From the NCBI RefSeq assembly GCF_000282635.1, contig NZ_AKIW01000168.1:1-35874 (forward strand): a stretch of DNA of 35,874 bases. The letters run 5' to 3'. The notes under the pieces are model-generated. The model was not told the DNA's origin, did not search any database, and worked only from the letters and a program-made list of their open reading frames with translations. Position numbers and translations under genes: made by a program. The DNA is from Variovorax sp. CF313. Lineage in GTDB: Bacteria; Pseudomonadota; Gammaproteobacteria; Burkholderiales; Burkholderiaceae_C. This document shows positions 1 to 9,014 of the stretch, in pieces; the stretch's first letter is position 1, and every line of letters starts with the position of its first letter.

Positions 1-155
1 TGATCGGCAACGGCGTCGCCACCATCGTGGTGGCCAAGTGGACCCATGAGCTCGACGAGACACGGCTGCAGGCTGGACTCAACAACGAGAGCTGGGTCGA
101 GGCGCAGGAACCCGAGGCGCTCGACGCGGCGCGCAGCAGCAAGATGGCTGGTTGA
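1..155 (+). CDS. dctA: C4-dicarboxylate/H+ symporter DctA, C-terminal end (partial)
   Basis: Only the last 50 codons lie in the window, read in the frame that starts at base 3 and stops with TGA at 153-155. The visible residues IGNGVATIVVAKWTHELDE match the end of the last conserved helix and the start of the cytoplasmic tail in DctA-type dicarboxylate:cation symporters of the DAACS family. These inner-membrane proteins import succinate, fumarate and malate. The tail after that helix is acidic and variable, as usual in this family. The rest of the gene lies upstream of the window, so start, promoter and any DctBD control cannot be judged. Confidence 0.8.
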   Translation, partial: IGNGVATIVVAKWTHELDETRLQAGLNNESWVEAQEPEALDAARSSKMAG

Positions 156-328
156 GGCTGAACTTTTTGCATATGTGATTCGGGGGTGCTCACGCCGACG
201 GGGGACATTCGCGCAGGGGAGCACCCGGTGGCCTGTGCACGCCCCCCCGAAGAAGAGTCCGAAAAAGAGCCCCTCAAAGAAGGCCGTGTGAAATAAAAGG
301 CCAGACATCGTTCCTGCAGAATGCAGCG

Positions 329-2035
329 ATGCCCCACAGCGTCTCCCTCATCAACACGATAGCCGCCGGCCTGGGGCTGGCGCTCGTGCTCGGGTTCCTG
401 GCAGCCAGGCTGCGGCTGCCGGCGCTGGTCGGCTACCTGCTGGCCGGCGTGATCATCGGCCCGTTCACACCGGGCTTCGTGGCCGACGCAGGCATTGCCG
501 CGCAGCTTGCCGAAATCGGCGTGATGCTGCTGATGTTCGGCGTCGGCCTTCATTTTTCCCTCGACGACCTGCTGGCCGTGCGCAAGATCGCGCTGCCCGG
601 TGCGCTCGCGCAGATCGCCGTGGCCACGTTGCTCGGCGGCGGGCTCGCCCTGTGGTGGGGCTGGAGCCCCGGCGCGGCGCTGGTGTTCGGGCTGGCATTG
701 TCGGTGGCCAGCACCGTCGTGCTGCTGCGCGCACTCGAAAGCCTGGGCATCCTCGATTCCTTCACCGGCCGCATCGCCGTCGGCTGGCTCGTGGTCGAAG
801 ACCTGGCCATGGTGCTGGTGCTCGTGCTGCTGCCGCCGCTGGCGGGCGCGCTGGGCGGCCAGAGCGCGCAGGCCGGGCCGGGCGATCCGCTGTGGCAGAC
901 GCTGGGCCTCACGCTGCTGCAGGTCGGCGGTTTCGTCGCGCTGATGCTGGTGGTCGGGCGGCGCGTGTTCCCGTGGATCCTCTGGCAGGTCGCGCGCACC
1001 GGCTCGCGCGAACTGTTCACGCTGTGCGTGGTGGCCGCCGCCGTGAGCATCGCCTTCGCCTCGGCGGCGCTGTTCGGCGTGTCCTTCGCGCTGGGTGCTT
1101 TCTTTGCCGGCATGGTGATGCGCGAGTCGCAGTTCGCCCATCGCGCTGCGCAGGAGTCGTTGCCGCTGCGCGATGCCTTCGCAGTGCTGTTCTTCGTGTC
1201 GGTCGGCATGCTGTTCGATCCCTCGGTGCTGATCGAGCGGCCGCTGCAGGTGCTGGCGGTGGTGCTCGTCATCGTGCTGGGCAAGTCGCTCGCGGCTTGC
1301 GCGCTGGTGCTGGTGTTCCGATACCCGCTGGGCACCGCGCTCACGGTGAGCGCCAGCCTCGCGCAGATCGGCGAGTTCTCGTTCATCCTGGCCGGGCTGG
1401 GCGTATCGCTGGGCCTGCTGCCGGTGGAAGGGCAGAGCCTGGTGCTGGCGGGCGCGCTGATCTCCATTGCCACCAACCCGCTGTGGTTCAGCCTGATCGT
1501 GCCGATGCAGAAGTGGCTGCACGCCCATTCCTCCTTCGCGCGCGGACTCGAATCGCGCGATGACCCGCTGGCCGAACTGCCCATGACCACCGAGGCGAAA
1601 TACCTCTCGCGGCAGGTGGTGCTCGTGGGCTACGGCCGCGTGGGGCGCCGCATCGCGGCCGAACTCGACGCGCACGACATCCCGTATGTGGTGGCCGAGC
1701 AGAACCGCGAACTGGTCGAGAGGCTGCGCGAGGCCGGTACGCCGGCCGTGTGGGGCGACGCGGCCGATCCGGCCGTGCTGATCCAGGCGCACATTGCGCG
1801 TGCCCGCGTGCTGGTGGTGGCCACGCCCGACGCCATGAACGTGCGACAGATGATGGAGACGGCCCGCACGCTCAACCCCACCATCCAGACCGTGATCCGC
1901 AGCCACAACGAGCAGGAGGCCCGGCTGCTCACGCAGGAGACTTCCGCCACCGTGTTCCTGGGCGAACAGGAACTGGCCCAGGCCATGGCGCGCGACGTGG
2001 TCCAGCGGGCCGTGTCGATGGCCGTGCCTGCTTGA
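329..2035 (+). CDS. ybaL: YbaL/KefB-type monovalent cation:proton antiporter (CPA2 family)
   Basis: This 568-residue inner-membrane protein is predicted to exchange K+ (or Na+) for H+. Residues 1 to about 395 form a hydrophobic Na+/H+ exchanger domain with about 12 membrane segments. The N-terminal stretches LVGYLLAGVIIGPFTPGF and LLMFGVGLHFSL closely resemble E. coli YbaL, which is about the same length. The C-terminal part (about 425-545) begins RQVVLVGYGRVGRRIAAELD, the GxGxxG nucleotide-binding signature of a TrkA-N/RCK domain, which in this family senses NAD(H) or nucleotides and gates transport. It stands alone: the preceding gene ends 173 bases upstream and the next gene is convergent, 11 bases away. 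The ATG at 329 has only a poor Shine-Dalgarno sequence, but the protein aligns with YbaL from its first residues. Confidence 0.9.
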   Translation: MPHSVSLINTIAAGLGLALVLGFLAARLRLPALVGYLLAGVIIGPFTPGFVADAGIAAQLAEIGVMLLMFGVGLHFSLDDLLAVRKIALPGALAQIAVATLLGGGLALWWGWSPGAALVFGLALSVASTVVLLRALESLGILDSFTGRIAVGWLVVEDLAMVLVLVLLPPLAGALGGQSAQAGPGDPLWQTLGLTLLQVGGFVALMLVVGRRVFPWILWQVARTGSRELFTLCVVAAAVSIAFASAALFGVSFALGAFFAGMVMRESQFAHRAAQESLPLRDAFAVLFFVSVGMLFDPSVLIERPLQVLAVVLVIVLGKSLAACALVLVFRYPLGTALTVSASLAQIGEFSFILAGLGVSLGLLPVEGQSLVLAGALISIATNPLWFSLIVPMQKWLHAHSSFARGLESRDDPLAELPMTTEAKYLSRQVVLVGYGRVGRRIAAELDAHDIPYVVAEQNRELVERLREAGTPAVWGDAADPAVLIQAHIARARVLVVATPDAMNVRQMMETARTLNPTIQTVIRSHNEQEARLLTQETSATVFLGEQELAQAMARDVVQRAVSMAVPA

Positions 2036-2046
2036 CGCCCGTGCCG

Positions 2047-2451
2047 TCAGAGGTCTTCGATGACCAGCGTGCGGTATCGCTGGGCGATGGAATAGGGCAC
2101 CGTGCGCACCAGTTCCATCAGGCGTTCGGCCGTCGCGCTGTCGCGGGTCCTGACCAGCAGGCCGGTGTGGCCTTCGTTCGCCAGCTTGGTAAAGGCGCGT
2201 ACGGTCGCGGCATCGGTGCCGGCGGACGGCAACGGATCGTCGGAGCTTTTCACGGTCGGGGTGATCTCGGCCAGCACCGTTTGCGCGGGAAGCAGGTAGA
2301 CCTCGTCCCCACTCATGCCTTTTTCGATCAGGCGGTGACCGATGCGGTTGGCATCTTCTGCGCTCGGAAACATCACCATCGAGTAGCCGGTCGGGTAAAA
2401 GGCGCCGCCGATGCTCGACCGCATGTTCGGTTCAAGAGTGAAATGCTTCAT
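2047..2451 (-). CDS. Conserved-looking hypothetical protein, 134 aa
   Basis: I do not recognise the family. The ORF is open further upstream to 2634, but the ATG at 2451 follows a perfect AGGAGG six bases away and is the clear start. The product is soluble, with no signal peptide or membrane segment. It looks alpha/beta: residues about 20-45 (GYSMVMFPSAEDANRIGHRL) and 85-130 (GHTGLLVRTRDSATAERLM) both resemble a strand-helix unit of a ferredoxin-like or ACT-like fold, perhaps an internal duplication. A good sigma70-type promoter lies 71 bases upstream. It converges with ybaL at 11 bases and diverges from a 73-residue unknown gene. Function cannot be assigned. Confidence 0.75.
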   Translation of the reverse strand: MKHFTLEPNMRSSIGGAFYPTGYSMVMFPSAEDANRIGHRLIEKGMSGDEVYLLPAQTVLAEITPTVKSSDDPLPSAGTDAATVRAFTKLANEGHTGLLVRTRDSATAERLMELVRTVPYSIAQRYRTLVIEDL

Positions 2452-2522
2452 GATGCCTCCTGGCTCTTTTGAGGTTCTTCGAAGATCCCTGACTACAACA
2501 TTAGGCCGCGCGCGGGTCGGGC

Positions 2523-2552
2523 TCTGTAGGAGAACCCCGAAAGCACTGTCAA
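2523..2552 (-). promoter_or_regulatory. Predicted sigma70-type promoter of the 134-aa hypothetical gene
   Basis: On the minus strand TTGACA (2552-2547) is a perfect -35 box, followed after 18 bases by TACAGA (2528-2523), a weak -10. Transcription would start near 2516, giving a leader of about 65 bases before the ATG at 2451. The assignment rests on sequence match only. Confidence 0.45.
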
Positions 2553-2605
2553 CCGCATGCGTTCCCCGCCCATTCAGGACAGACCATCCCGTCACGCCCA
2601 TTTCC

Positions 2606-2827
2606 ATGTCCTTATCAAGAAACGTCGCACTCACCGTCCATGAACTGGAAGCGGGCGAGTTCTATTGGGTGCTGATGGAGGCGGTCGACGACACGCCGGG
2701 CGAAACCTCCCACGTCTACATGCCGCTGGAGGCCGCCCAGGATCCCTACGCCACCTACTCGAATGCGCTGGTGGCGGGCGTGGCCGTGCTGCGGCGGCTG
2801 TTCGGACCCGACGGGAAGCCCGCCTGA
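2606..2827 (+). CDS. Hypothetical protein, 73 aa
   Basis: This is a small soluble protein with no signal peptide, membrane segment or motif that I recognise. The chosen ATG at 2606 starts MSLSRNVALTVHELEAGEFYW. The ORF is open further upstream to 2411, but that part overlaps the divergent gene and its promoter and has the Arg-rich look of noncoding GC-rich DNA. The sequence is mixed in composition, with residues 10-45 suggesting beta strands and 48-66 a helix. It ends 38 bases before a consensus -10 box of the cobalamin-riboswitch transcript. No function can be given. Confidence 0.6.
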   Translation: MSLSRNVALTVHELEAGEFYWVLMEAVDDTPGETSHVYMPLEAAQDPYATYSNALVAGVAVLRRLFGPDGKPA

Positions 2828-2864
2828 AGTTCTGGCGCAATGCGGCTTGCCGCAGGCCGTTCCC

Positions 2865-2870
2865 TATAAT
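2865..2870 (+). promoter_or_regulatory. Consensus -10 box of the riboswitch transcript
   Basis: TATAAT is present at 2865-2870, about 50 bases before the first conserved riboswitch element. No good -35 box sits at 16-18 bases; the nearest candidate, TTGCCG at 2847-2852, is only 12 bases away. Transcription would start near 2877. The new RNA would begin with a small hairpin, GTCAGTT (2888-2894) pairing with AACTGAC (2901-2907), ahead of the cobalamin aptamer. Confidence 0.45.
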
Positions 2871-2920
2871 CCCGCCCGCCCTGGTGTGTCAGTTCTTATT
2901 AACTGACTTGCGCCAGGCAA

Positions 2921-3176
2921 CACGGTTCGAAGGTGCCCCGCACGCCATGTGATGGCCACGGGGTTAAACGGGAAGCAGGTGCGCTGCGTCGATCTTGACG
3001 CGTCAATTCCTGCGCTGCCCCCGCAACGGTCGGCGGATCTGGAAACCCTCACGCCCATGCCTGCTTCCACGCAGGCATGGGCAGCCACTGCGCATCGGCG
3101 TGGGAAGGCGAGGGTTTCGGCCGCGGTGTGCAATCCCACAGCACACCGCGGCGCTCCGCGAGCCCGGATACCGGCC
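2921..3176 (+). promoter_or_regulatory. Cobalamin (adenosylcobalamin-type) riboswitch
   Basis: The conserved elements of the cobalamin riboswitch appear in the right order: GGTTCGAAGGTGCC (from 2924), GGGGTTAAACGGGAA (about 2960-2974), CCCCCGCAACGGT (about 3018-3030), GCCACTG (3083-3089), GTGGGAAGGC (about 3100-3109) and the B12 box AGCCCGGATACCGGCC (3161-3176). A long variable hairpin, GCGGTGTG paired with CACACCGC, lies just before the B12 box (about 3123-3150). In Gram-negative bacteria such elements switch off expression when adenosylcobalamin binds, most often by hiding the ribosome binding site. It controls the TonB receptor that starts 147 bases later and probably the genes cotranscribed with it. 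Confidence 0.95.
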
Positions 3177-3290
3177 TTCGCAACCGCCTTCGGACGCTGC
3201 GGGAGTGCGTGTCCGGGCCTGCCGCCTCGCGCTCGCGCGGACCGCCGCAGTCCCTTCGCCTCTTCCGTTGCTTCCTCTATCGGTCGGGAG

Positions 3291-3313
3291 CCTGCGGGGA
3301 CGCAGGTCGCAGG
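3291..3313 (+). promoter_or_regulatory. Possible ribosome-binding-site sequestering hairpin below the riboswitch
   Basis: CCTGCG at 3291-3296 can pair with CGCAGG at 3301-3306, or with a second CGCAGG at 3308-3313 that contains the start of the receptor gene's Shine-Dalgarno AGGAGAGA (3311-3318). The two pairings exclude each other, which would suit an on/off switch. This is a reading by eye; no folding was computed. Confidence 0.4.
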
Positions 3314-3322
3314 AGAGATCAA

Positions 3323-5509
3323 ATGGGTCAGCAAGCATCGCCGGCGCGCGATTGCATGGGTACGCCGCTGCGTTGGGCGCGCCTTTCGGGTTTCTCATTG
3401 GGCTTGGGGCTGGCCTTCGGGCCTTCCGCCGGCTTCGCGCAATCGCCGGATGAAGCGGCCGGCAGCGGCCATGGTTTGAGGCCGGTGCAGGTCGAGGCCG
3501 AGCGGCACACGCCGCTGGCCATCGACGAACCCTCGTACACCGGCAGCCGCCTCGGCCTCACGCCGCTGGAAACGCCGGCCAGCATCGAGGTGCTGACGGG
3601 CGACACCATCCGCGCGCGCGGCGACGTCTCGGTGATCGACGCCGCTACCCGCGCCACCGGCATCACCGGCTCGCCCGGCCCCGGCAACGGCGGCACCGCC
3701 ATGGCCGCGCGCGGCTTCTCGGGCCACGGCTCGGTGATGCAGCTGTTCGACGGCACGCGCCTGTATGCGGGCGCGGGCACCGTCACCTTTCCGTTCGACA
3801 CCTGGTCGGTCGATCGCATCGAGGTGCTGCGCGGCGCGGCCTCGGTGATGTACGGCGAGGGCGCCATCGGCGGCGCGATCAACGTGGTGCCCAGGAAGCC
3901 CACGCGCGGCCCGATCCGCAACGAGGCGCTCGTTACGCTCGGCTCCGACGCCACCCGCCAGGTGGCCTTCGGCAGCGGCGGGGCGATCGACGACAGGCTC
4001 TCGTACCGCTTCGACATCAGCCACCGCGCCACCGACGGTTTCATGCAGCGCGGGGAGGCCGAGAGCCTCGCCGTGGGCGCGGCCGTGCGGCTCGACGTGT
4101 CGCGGCAGCTGCAGTTCACGCTGTCGCACGACGAAGGCAGCCAGTCGCCGCAGCGCTACTACGGCGTGCCGCTGATCGACGGCCGCCTGGGCAACCAGAC
4201 GCTGCGCCAGAACTACAACGTGGACGACGCCGAGATCAAGTACCGCGACAAGTGGACCCGGCTCGACGCGCAGTGGACGCCCAACGATGCCGTCACCGTG
4301 CGCAACCAGCTCTACCGGCTGGAGAGCAAGCGCCACTGGCGCAACAGCGAAACCTACACCTACAACGCCGCCACGCGGCGCGTGACGCGCGGCGACTACC
4401 TGGAGATCGGCCATGACCAGGAGCAGATCGGCAACCGCACCGACGCCACCTTCAGGCATGGTCTGTTCGGCCTGGCCAACCAGGTGCTGGTGGGCTTCGA
4501 TGCGAACCGCATCGACTTTTCCCGGCCGAGCGATTCGCCCTACGGCGGCCGTTCGGTGGTCGATCCCTTCGTCTTCAGCCCTGGCTACTACGCTTCGCCC
4601 GTCCGCTATCAGTCGGACTACAAGACGAAGACTAACGCCTACGCCTTCTTCGCCGAGGACAAGCTGGCCTTCAACCCGCAATGGTCGCTGGTGGGCAGCC
4701 TGCGCTGGGACCACGCGAAGATCGAGCGCACCGACCTGAGAAACGCCGCCAACAACTTCGGCAAGACCTTCGAGTACGCCACCGGCCGACTCGGCGTGGT
4801 CTATGCGCCCGATGTGTCGCAGTCTTTCTATGCACAGGTGGCGCGCGCGGCCGATCCGCTGGGCTCGTTGGTCACGACCTCGACTTCGCAGGCGGCCTTC
4901 GACCTCAGCACCGGCAAGCAGGTCGAGGTCGGCTACAAGCGCCAGCTGGCCGACAACCGCGGTGCCTGGACGGTGGCGGCCTATCGCATCGAGAAGAACA
5001 AGCTGCTCTCGCGCGACGCGACCGACCCGACCATCACCCAGCAGATCGGCAAGCAGTCGTCCGAAGGCGTCGAGGCCACGCTCGACCTGGCATTGACATC
5101 CACGCTGAGGCTCGAAGCCAACGTCGCCAAGCTGCGTGCGCGCTACGACGACTTCAATGAGCTGGTCGGCCAGTCGCTGGTCTCGCGCACGGGCAACACG
5201 CCCACAGGCGTGCCCGAGGAGGCAGCCAACCTGTGGCTCAACTGGCGCTTCATGCCGCAGTGGGAGGCTGAGTTCGGCGTGCGCTACGTCGGCCCGCGCC
5301 AGGCCGACACGGCCAACTCGCGCAAGATCGGTTCCTACACGGTGGCCGACGCAGGCGTGAGCTGGCAGGCGAACCCGTCGCTCAAGCTCGCGCTGCGCGC
5401 CTACAACCTGGCGGACCGGCGCTATCCGGTGTCGTTCTCGAACGGCGGCAACCAGTGGCTGCTGGGGCGGCCGCGCTCGTTCGAGCTGTCGGCGCTGGTC
5501 AACTTCTGA
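3323..5509 (+). CDS. TonB-dependent outer-membrane receptor, siderophore-receptor type, under B12 riboswitch control
   Basis: The 728-residue protein is an outer-membrane beta barrel with a plug that takes up a metal chelate using TonB energy. The ATG at 3323 follows AGGAGAGA and gives a signal peptide that ends near GFAQ (residue 40). The reading frame is open upstream, but that DNA is the riboswitch. A TonB-box-like VQVEA is near residue 56, the plug spans about 65-175 with IEVLRGAASVMYGEGAIGGAINV, and the chain ends in ...LSALVNF with the terminal Phe expected for barrel assembly. It is clearly longer than BtuB (about 600) and looks like ferric-siderophore receptors. The riboswitch and downstream cobalt genes suggest cobalamin, cobinamide or a cobalt chelate as ligand. 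The ligand is inference. Confidence 0.9.
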   Translation: MGQQASPARDCMGTPLRWARLSGFSLGLGLAFGPSAGFAQSPDEAAGSGHGLRPVQVEAERHTPLAIDEPSYTGSRLGLTPLETPASIEVLTGDTIRARGDVSVIDAATRATGITGSPGPGNGGTAMAARGFSGHGSVMQLFDGTRLYAGAGTVTFPFDTWSVDRIEVLRGAASVMYGEGAIGGAINVVPRKPTRGPIRNEALVTLGSDATRQVAFGSGGAIDDRLSYRFDISHRATDGFMQRGEAESLAVGAAVRLDVSRQLQFTLSHDEGSQSPQRYYGVPLIDGRLGNQTLRQNYNVDDAEIKYRDKWTRLDAQWTPNDAVTVRNQLYRLESKRHWRNSETYTYNAATRRVTRGDYLEIGHDQEQIGNRTDATFRHGLFGLANQVLVGFDANRIDFSRPSDSPYGGRSVVDPFVFSPGYYASPVRYQSDYKTKTNAYAFFAEDKLAFNPQWSLVGSLRWDHAKIERTDLRNAANNFGKTFEYATGRLGVVYAPDVSQSFYAQVARAADPLGSLVTTSTSQAAFDLSTGKQVEVGYKRQLADNRGAWTVAAYRIEKNKLLSRDATDPTITQQIGKQSSEGVEATLDLALTSTLRLEANVAKLRARYDDFNELVGQSLVSRTGNTPTGVPEEAANLWLNWRFMPQWEAEFGVRYVGPRQADTANSRKIGSYTVADAGVSWQANPSLKLALRAYNLADRRYPVSFSNGGNQWLLGRPRSFELSALVNF

Positions 5510-5520
5510 GCAGTGCCCTC

Positions 5521-7044
5521 ATGACCTCTGCATGGCGCCGCGCCTGGCCGCGAATTCGGCACTGGCTCTACTGGACGCATCGATGGCTGGGCATCGGCGG
5601 CTGCCTGCTGTTCGCCATGTGGTTCGTCTCGGGCGTGGTGATGATGTACGTGGGGTATCCCAACCTCACGGACGAAGAGCGGCTGGCGGGGCTCGCGCCG
5701 CTGCGCTTCGGGCAGGCGGCGGTGTCGCCCGCTGCCGCGCTCGATCGACTATCCCAGCCGCCGCGGCGCATGGTGCTGGAGATGCAGGGCGGCGACAGCC
5801 CCGAACCGGTGTGGCGCATCGTCGATGCGCGCGGCGGCCGGCACACCGTCTCGGCGCGCGACGGCCATGTGCCCGGCCCGGTCGATGCCGCGCAGGCCCA
5901 GGCCATCGCGCGAGCTTTCTCGGGCCGTGCCGGTGCGCACTGGGCCGAGACGCTGGAGCGCGACCAGTGGACCGTGCCGCAAGGCCTGGACCCGCTGCGC
6001 CCGCTGCACCGCATCGAGGTCGGCGACGCGGCCGGCACCGAGCTGTATGTGTCCTCGCGCAACGGCGAGGTGGTGCGCGACACCACGCGCTCGGAACGCT
6101 TGTGGAACTGGCTTGGCTGCGTGCCGCACTGGATCTACTTCACGCCGCTGCGCGCCGATCCGCCGCTGTGGCACGACGTGGTGGTGTGGCTGTCGGGGGC
6201 GTGCATCGTCTCGGCCGTGACGGGCATCGTCATCGGCATCTTGCGGGTGCGCTTGCGGCGGCGATTCCGCAACGGCGCGGTCACGCCGTACACCGGCTGG
6301 ATGGCGTGGCACCACATTGCGGGGTTGATCGGTGGCTTCTTCGTGCTGACGTGGATCGTCAGCGGCTGGCTGTCGATGAACCCCAATGGCTGGTTCCAGC
6401 GCGGACCGGTCGATGCGGCGGTGATGGCGCGCTACACGGGCGCCGGCACATCGCCGTTCCCATGGCCACCGGCTTCGCTGCCGACCGGCGAGGGCGCTGC
6501 CGCACCGCGCGAAGCCGTGCTGTTGTGGTTCGACGGCAAGCCGCTGCTGCAGCTGCGCGATGCGCAGGCCCACGTTCGCGTGATCGACGCTGCCACTGGC
6601 GCGATTGCATCGATAAGCCGCGAAGACATCCTGCGCGCCGCCCCACGCCTGCGGCCCGGATCGGCCGCCACGCAGGCCACGCTCCAGACCCGCGAAGACT
6701 TCCATTGGTACGGCCACCACCGCGAGCGCATCGTGCCCGTATGGCGGCTTCAGTTCGACGACTCGGCGCGCAGCTGGATCTACATCAACCCCGCGAGCGG
6801 GCAGGTCGTCGGCAGCAACGACAGCAATTCGCGCCTGCGCCGCTGGCTCTTCAACGCGGCGCACAGCCTCGACTTTCCCTGGCTCATCCAGTACCGGCCG
6901 GCCTGGGACATCGTGATGTGGCTGCTGTCGATCATCGGCGCCGTGGCCTCGGCCAGCGGCGTGGTGATCGGCTGGCGGCGATTGCTGCGCAAGCCTCGGT
7001 CGTCGGCCGTGCCGGGAGCGCAGCGCGTGCTTCGGCGTTCATGA
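5521..7044 (+). CDS. PepSY-domain inner-membrane protein (PepSY_TM family)
   Basis: The 507-residue protein starts 11 bases after the receptor gene, so the two are probably cotranscribed. It shows the four-helix PepSY_TM layout: helix 1 at about 22-43 after HWLYWTHRWLG, helices 2 and 3 at about 218-243 and 262-288 with WMAWHHIAGLIGG, and helix 4 near 462-482. Periplasmic regions lie between helices 1-2 and 3-4. The His residues at the helix 1 and 3 entrances are the ones that bind haem or act in redox in relatives. PepSY_TM proteins next to TonB siderophore receptors (for example FpvG in Pseudomonas) help release iron from the siderophore by reduction. By analogy this one may reduce or release the cobalt ligand brought in by the receptor. 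That step is inferred. Confidence 0.88.
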   Translation: MTSAWRRAWPRIRHWLYWTHRWLGIGGCLLFAMWFVSGVVMMYVGYPNLTDEERLAGLAPLRFGQAAVSPAAALDRLSQPPRRMVLEMQGGDSPEPVWRIVDARGGRHTVSARDGHVPGPVDAAQAQAIARAFSGRAGAHWAETLERDQWTVPQGLDPLRPLHRIEVGDAAGTELYVSSRNGEVVRDTTRSERLWNWLGCVPHWIYFTPLRADPPLWHDVVVWLSGACIVSAVTGIVIGILRVRLRRRFRNGAVTPYTGWMAWHHIAGLIGGFFVLTWIVSGWLSMNPNGWFQRGPVDAAVMARYTGAGTSPFPWPPASLPTGEGAAAPREAVLLWFDGKPLLQLRDAQAHVRVIDAATGAIASISREDILRAAPRLRPGSAATQATLQTREDFHWYGHHRERIVPVWRLQFDDSARSWIYINPASGQVVGSNDSNSRLRRWLFNAAHSLDFPWLIQYRPAWDIVMWLLSIIGAVASASGVVIGWRRLLRKPRSSAVPGAQRVLRRS

Positions 7045-7117
7045 CAGGGGCTTGCGCGAGCCGGCCCATCCACCAACAATCAACTTTCGCACTGCGGTGC
7101 ATTTCAGGAGGTGCTCG

Positions 7118-7795
7118 ATGCACATCGAACCAGGTCTCGTCGACGGATCCAAGATTTTCCTCAGCTACGCGACGGCGGCAGCCGCTCTTGCCTACACCGG
7201 CAAGGTCGCGTTCCAGATGCTCATGAAGGACGGGCCCGCCGCGCTGGTGCTGCGTTCCGTCATCGCGGTGGCGCTGGTGTTCTGCTTCTTCGAGGTGTTC
7301 CCGCACCATCCGGTGGGCGTGTCCGAGGTGCACCTGATCCTGGGCACCACGCTGCTGTTGGTGTTCGGGCTGGCGCCCGCGGCCATCGGGCTGGCGGGCG
7401 GGCTGCTCGTGCAGGGCCTGTTCTTCGAGCCGCAGGATCTGCCGCAGTACGGCATGAACGTCACCACGCTGCTGGTGCCGCTGTTCGCCACTTCCGCGCT
7501 GGCCCGCCGGATCATTCCCGAAAAGCTGGCCTACGTGGACATCGGCTACCAGCAGGCCTTCAAGCTCTCGGTGGCCTACCAGGGCGGCATCGTGGTCTGG
7601 GTCGGCTTCTGGGCGCTGTACGGACGCGGTACCGGGCTCGAGAACCTGGGCCAGATCGCCAGCTTCGGCGCGGCCTACATGACCGTCGTGCTTGTCGAGC
7701 CGCTGGTCGACCTGGGTGTACTGGCCGCCGCCAAGGGCTGGCGCCGTTTGCAAGGGACGGCCTTCGTCGAGCGCCGCTTGTACAGCAGCGTCTGA
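7118..7795 (+). CDS. CbiM-like cobalt S component of an energy-coupling-factor transporter
   Basis: The product is 225 residues with about six membrane segments. It begins Met-His-Ile, as CbiM/NikM proteins do; His2 and the free N-terminus coordinate Co2+ or Ni2+ in that family. The stretch VHLILGTTLLLVFGLAPAAI (71-90), then GLLVQGLFF and YGMNVTTLL, follows the CbiM pattern of a histidine-containing helix, a GP/APAA turn, LLQALLF and GANALNM. A perfect AGGAGGT four bases upstream of the ATG at 7118 fixes the start. No CbiN, CbiQ or CbiO gene is in the window, so it is either a solo S component or borrows partners encoded elsewhere. Its place between PepSY and CobW supports cobalt import across the inner membrane. 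Confidence 0.78.
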   Translation: MHIEPGLVDGSKIFLSYATAAAALAYTGKVAFQMLMKDGPAALVLRSVIAVALVFCFFEVFPHHPVGVSEVHLILGTTLLLVFGLAPAAIGLAGGLLVQGLFFEPQDLPQYGMNVTTLLVPLFATSALARRIIPEKLAYVDIGYQQAFKLSVAYQGGIVVWVGFWALYGRGTGLENLGQIASFGAAYMTVVLVEPLVDLGVLAAAKGWRRLQGTAFVERRLYSSV

Positions 7796-7868
7796 CCCAA
7801 GCCCGGCGCCACTGCCTCGAGCACGCCTCGGGGGAGCGGCGCATCCCCTGGAAAAATCCGAAGCAGGC

Positions 7869-7918
7869 GCGCCGCTGGGCGCCTGGTTCTCGCTCACCCA
7901 TCCCCTTGCCAGCGGCGC
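7869..7918. repeat. Inverted repeat in the 139-base gap before cobW
   Basis: GCGCCGCTGG (7869-7878) is exactly reverse-complementary to CCAGCGGCGC (7909-7918), with 30 bases between. There is no T-run, so it is not a simple terminator. It could be an mRNA processing or attenuation hairpin within the cobalt operon, or a dispersed palindrome. The rest of the gap (7796-7934) contains no gene or second riboswitch that I can see. Confidence 0.45.
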
Positions 7919-7934
7919 CTCGAAGAACACATCC

Positions 7935-9002
<1,068 letters not shown>

Positions 9003-9014
9003 CCACCTGAACCG

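Noticed and set aside
46..291. An 81-codon plus frame overlapping the end of dctA
   Set aside because: Its first half overlaps dctA out of frame and is Arg-rich; only the last 18 codons are unusual and are listed as a low-interest finding.
3395..4714. A 439-codon minus-strand frame within the TonB receptor gene
   Set aside because: Antisense shadow of a clear receptor gene; composition rich in His, Arg and Val without domains.
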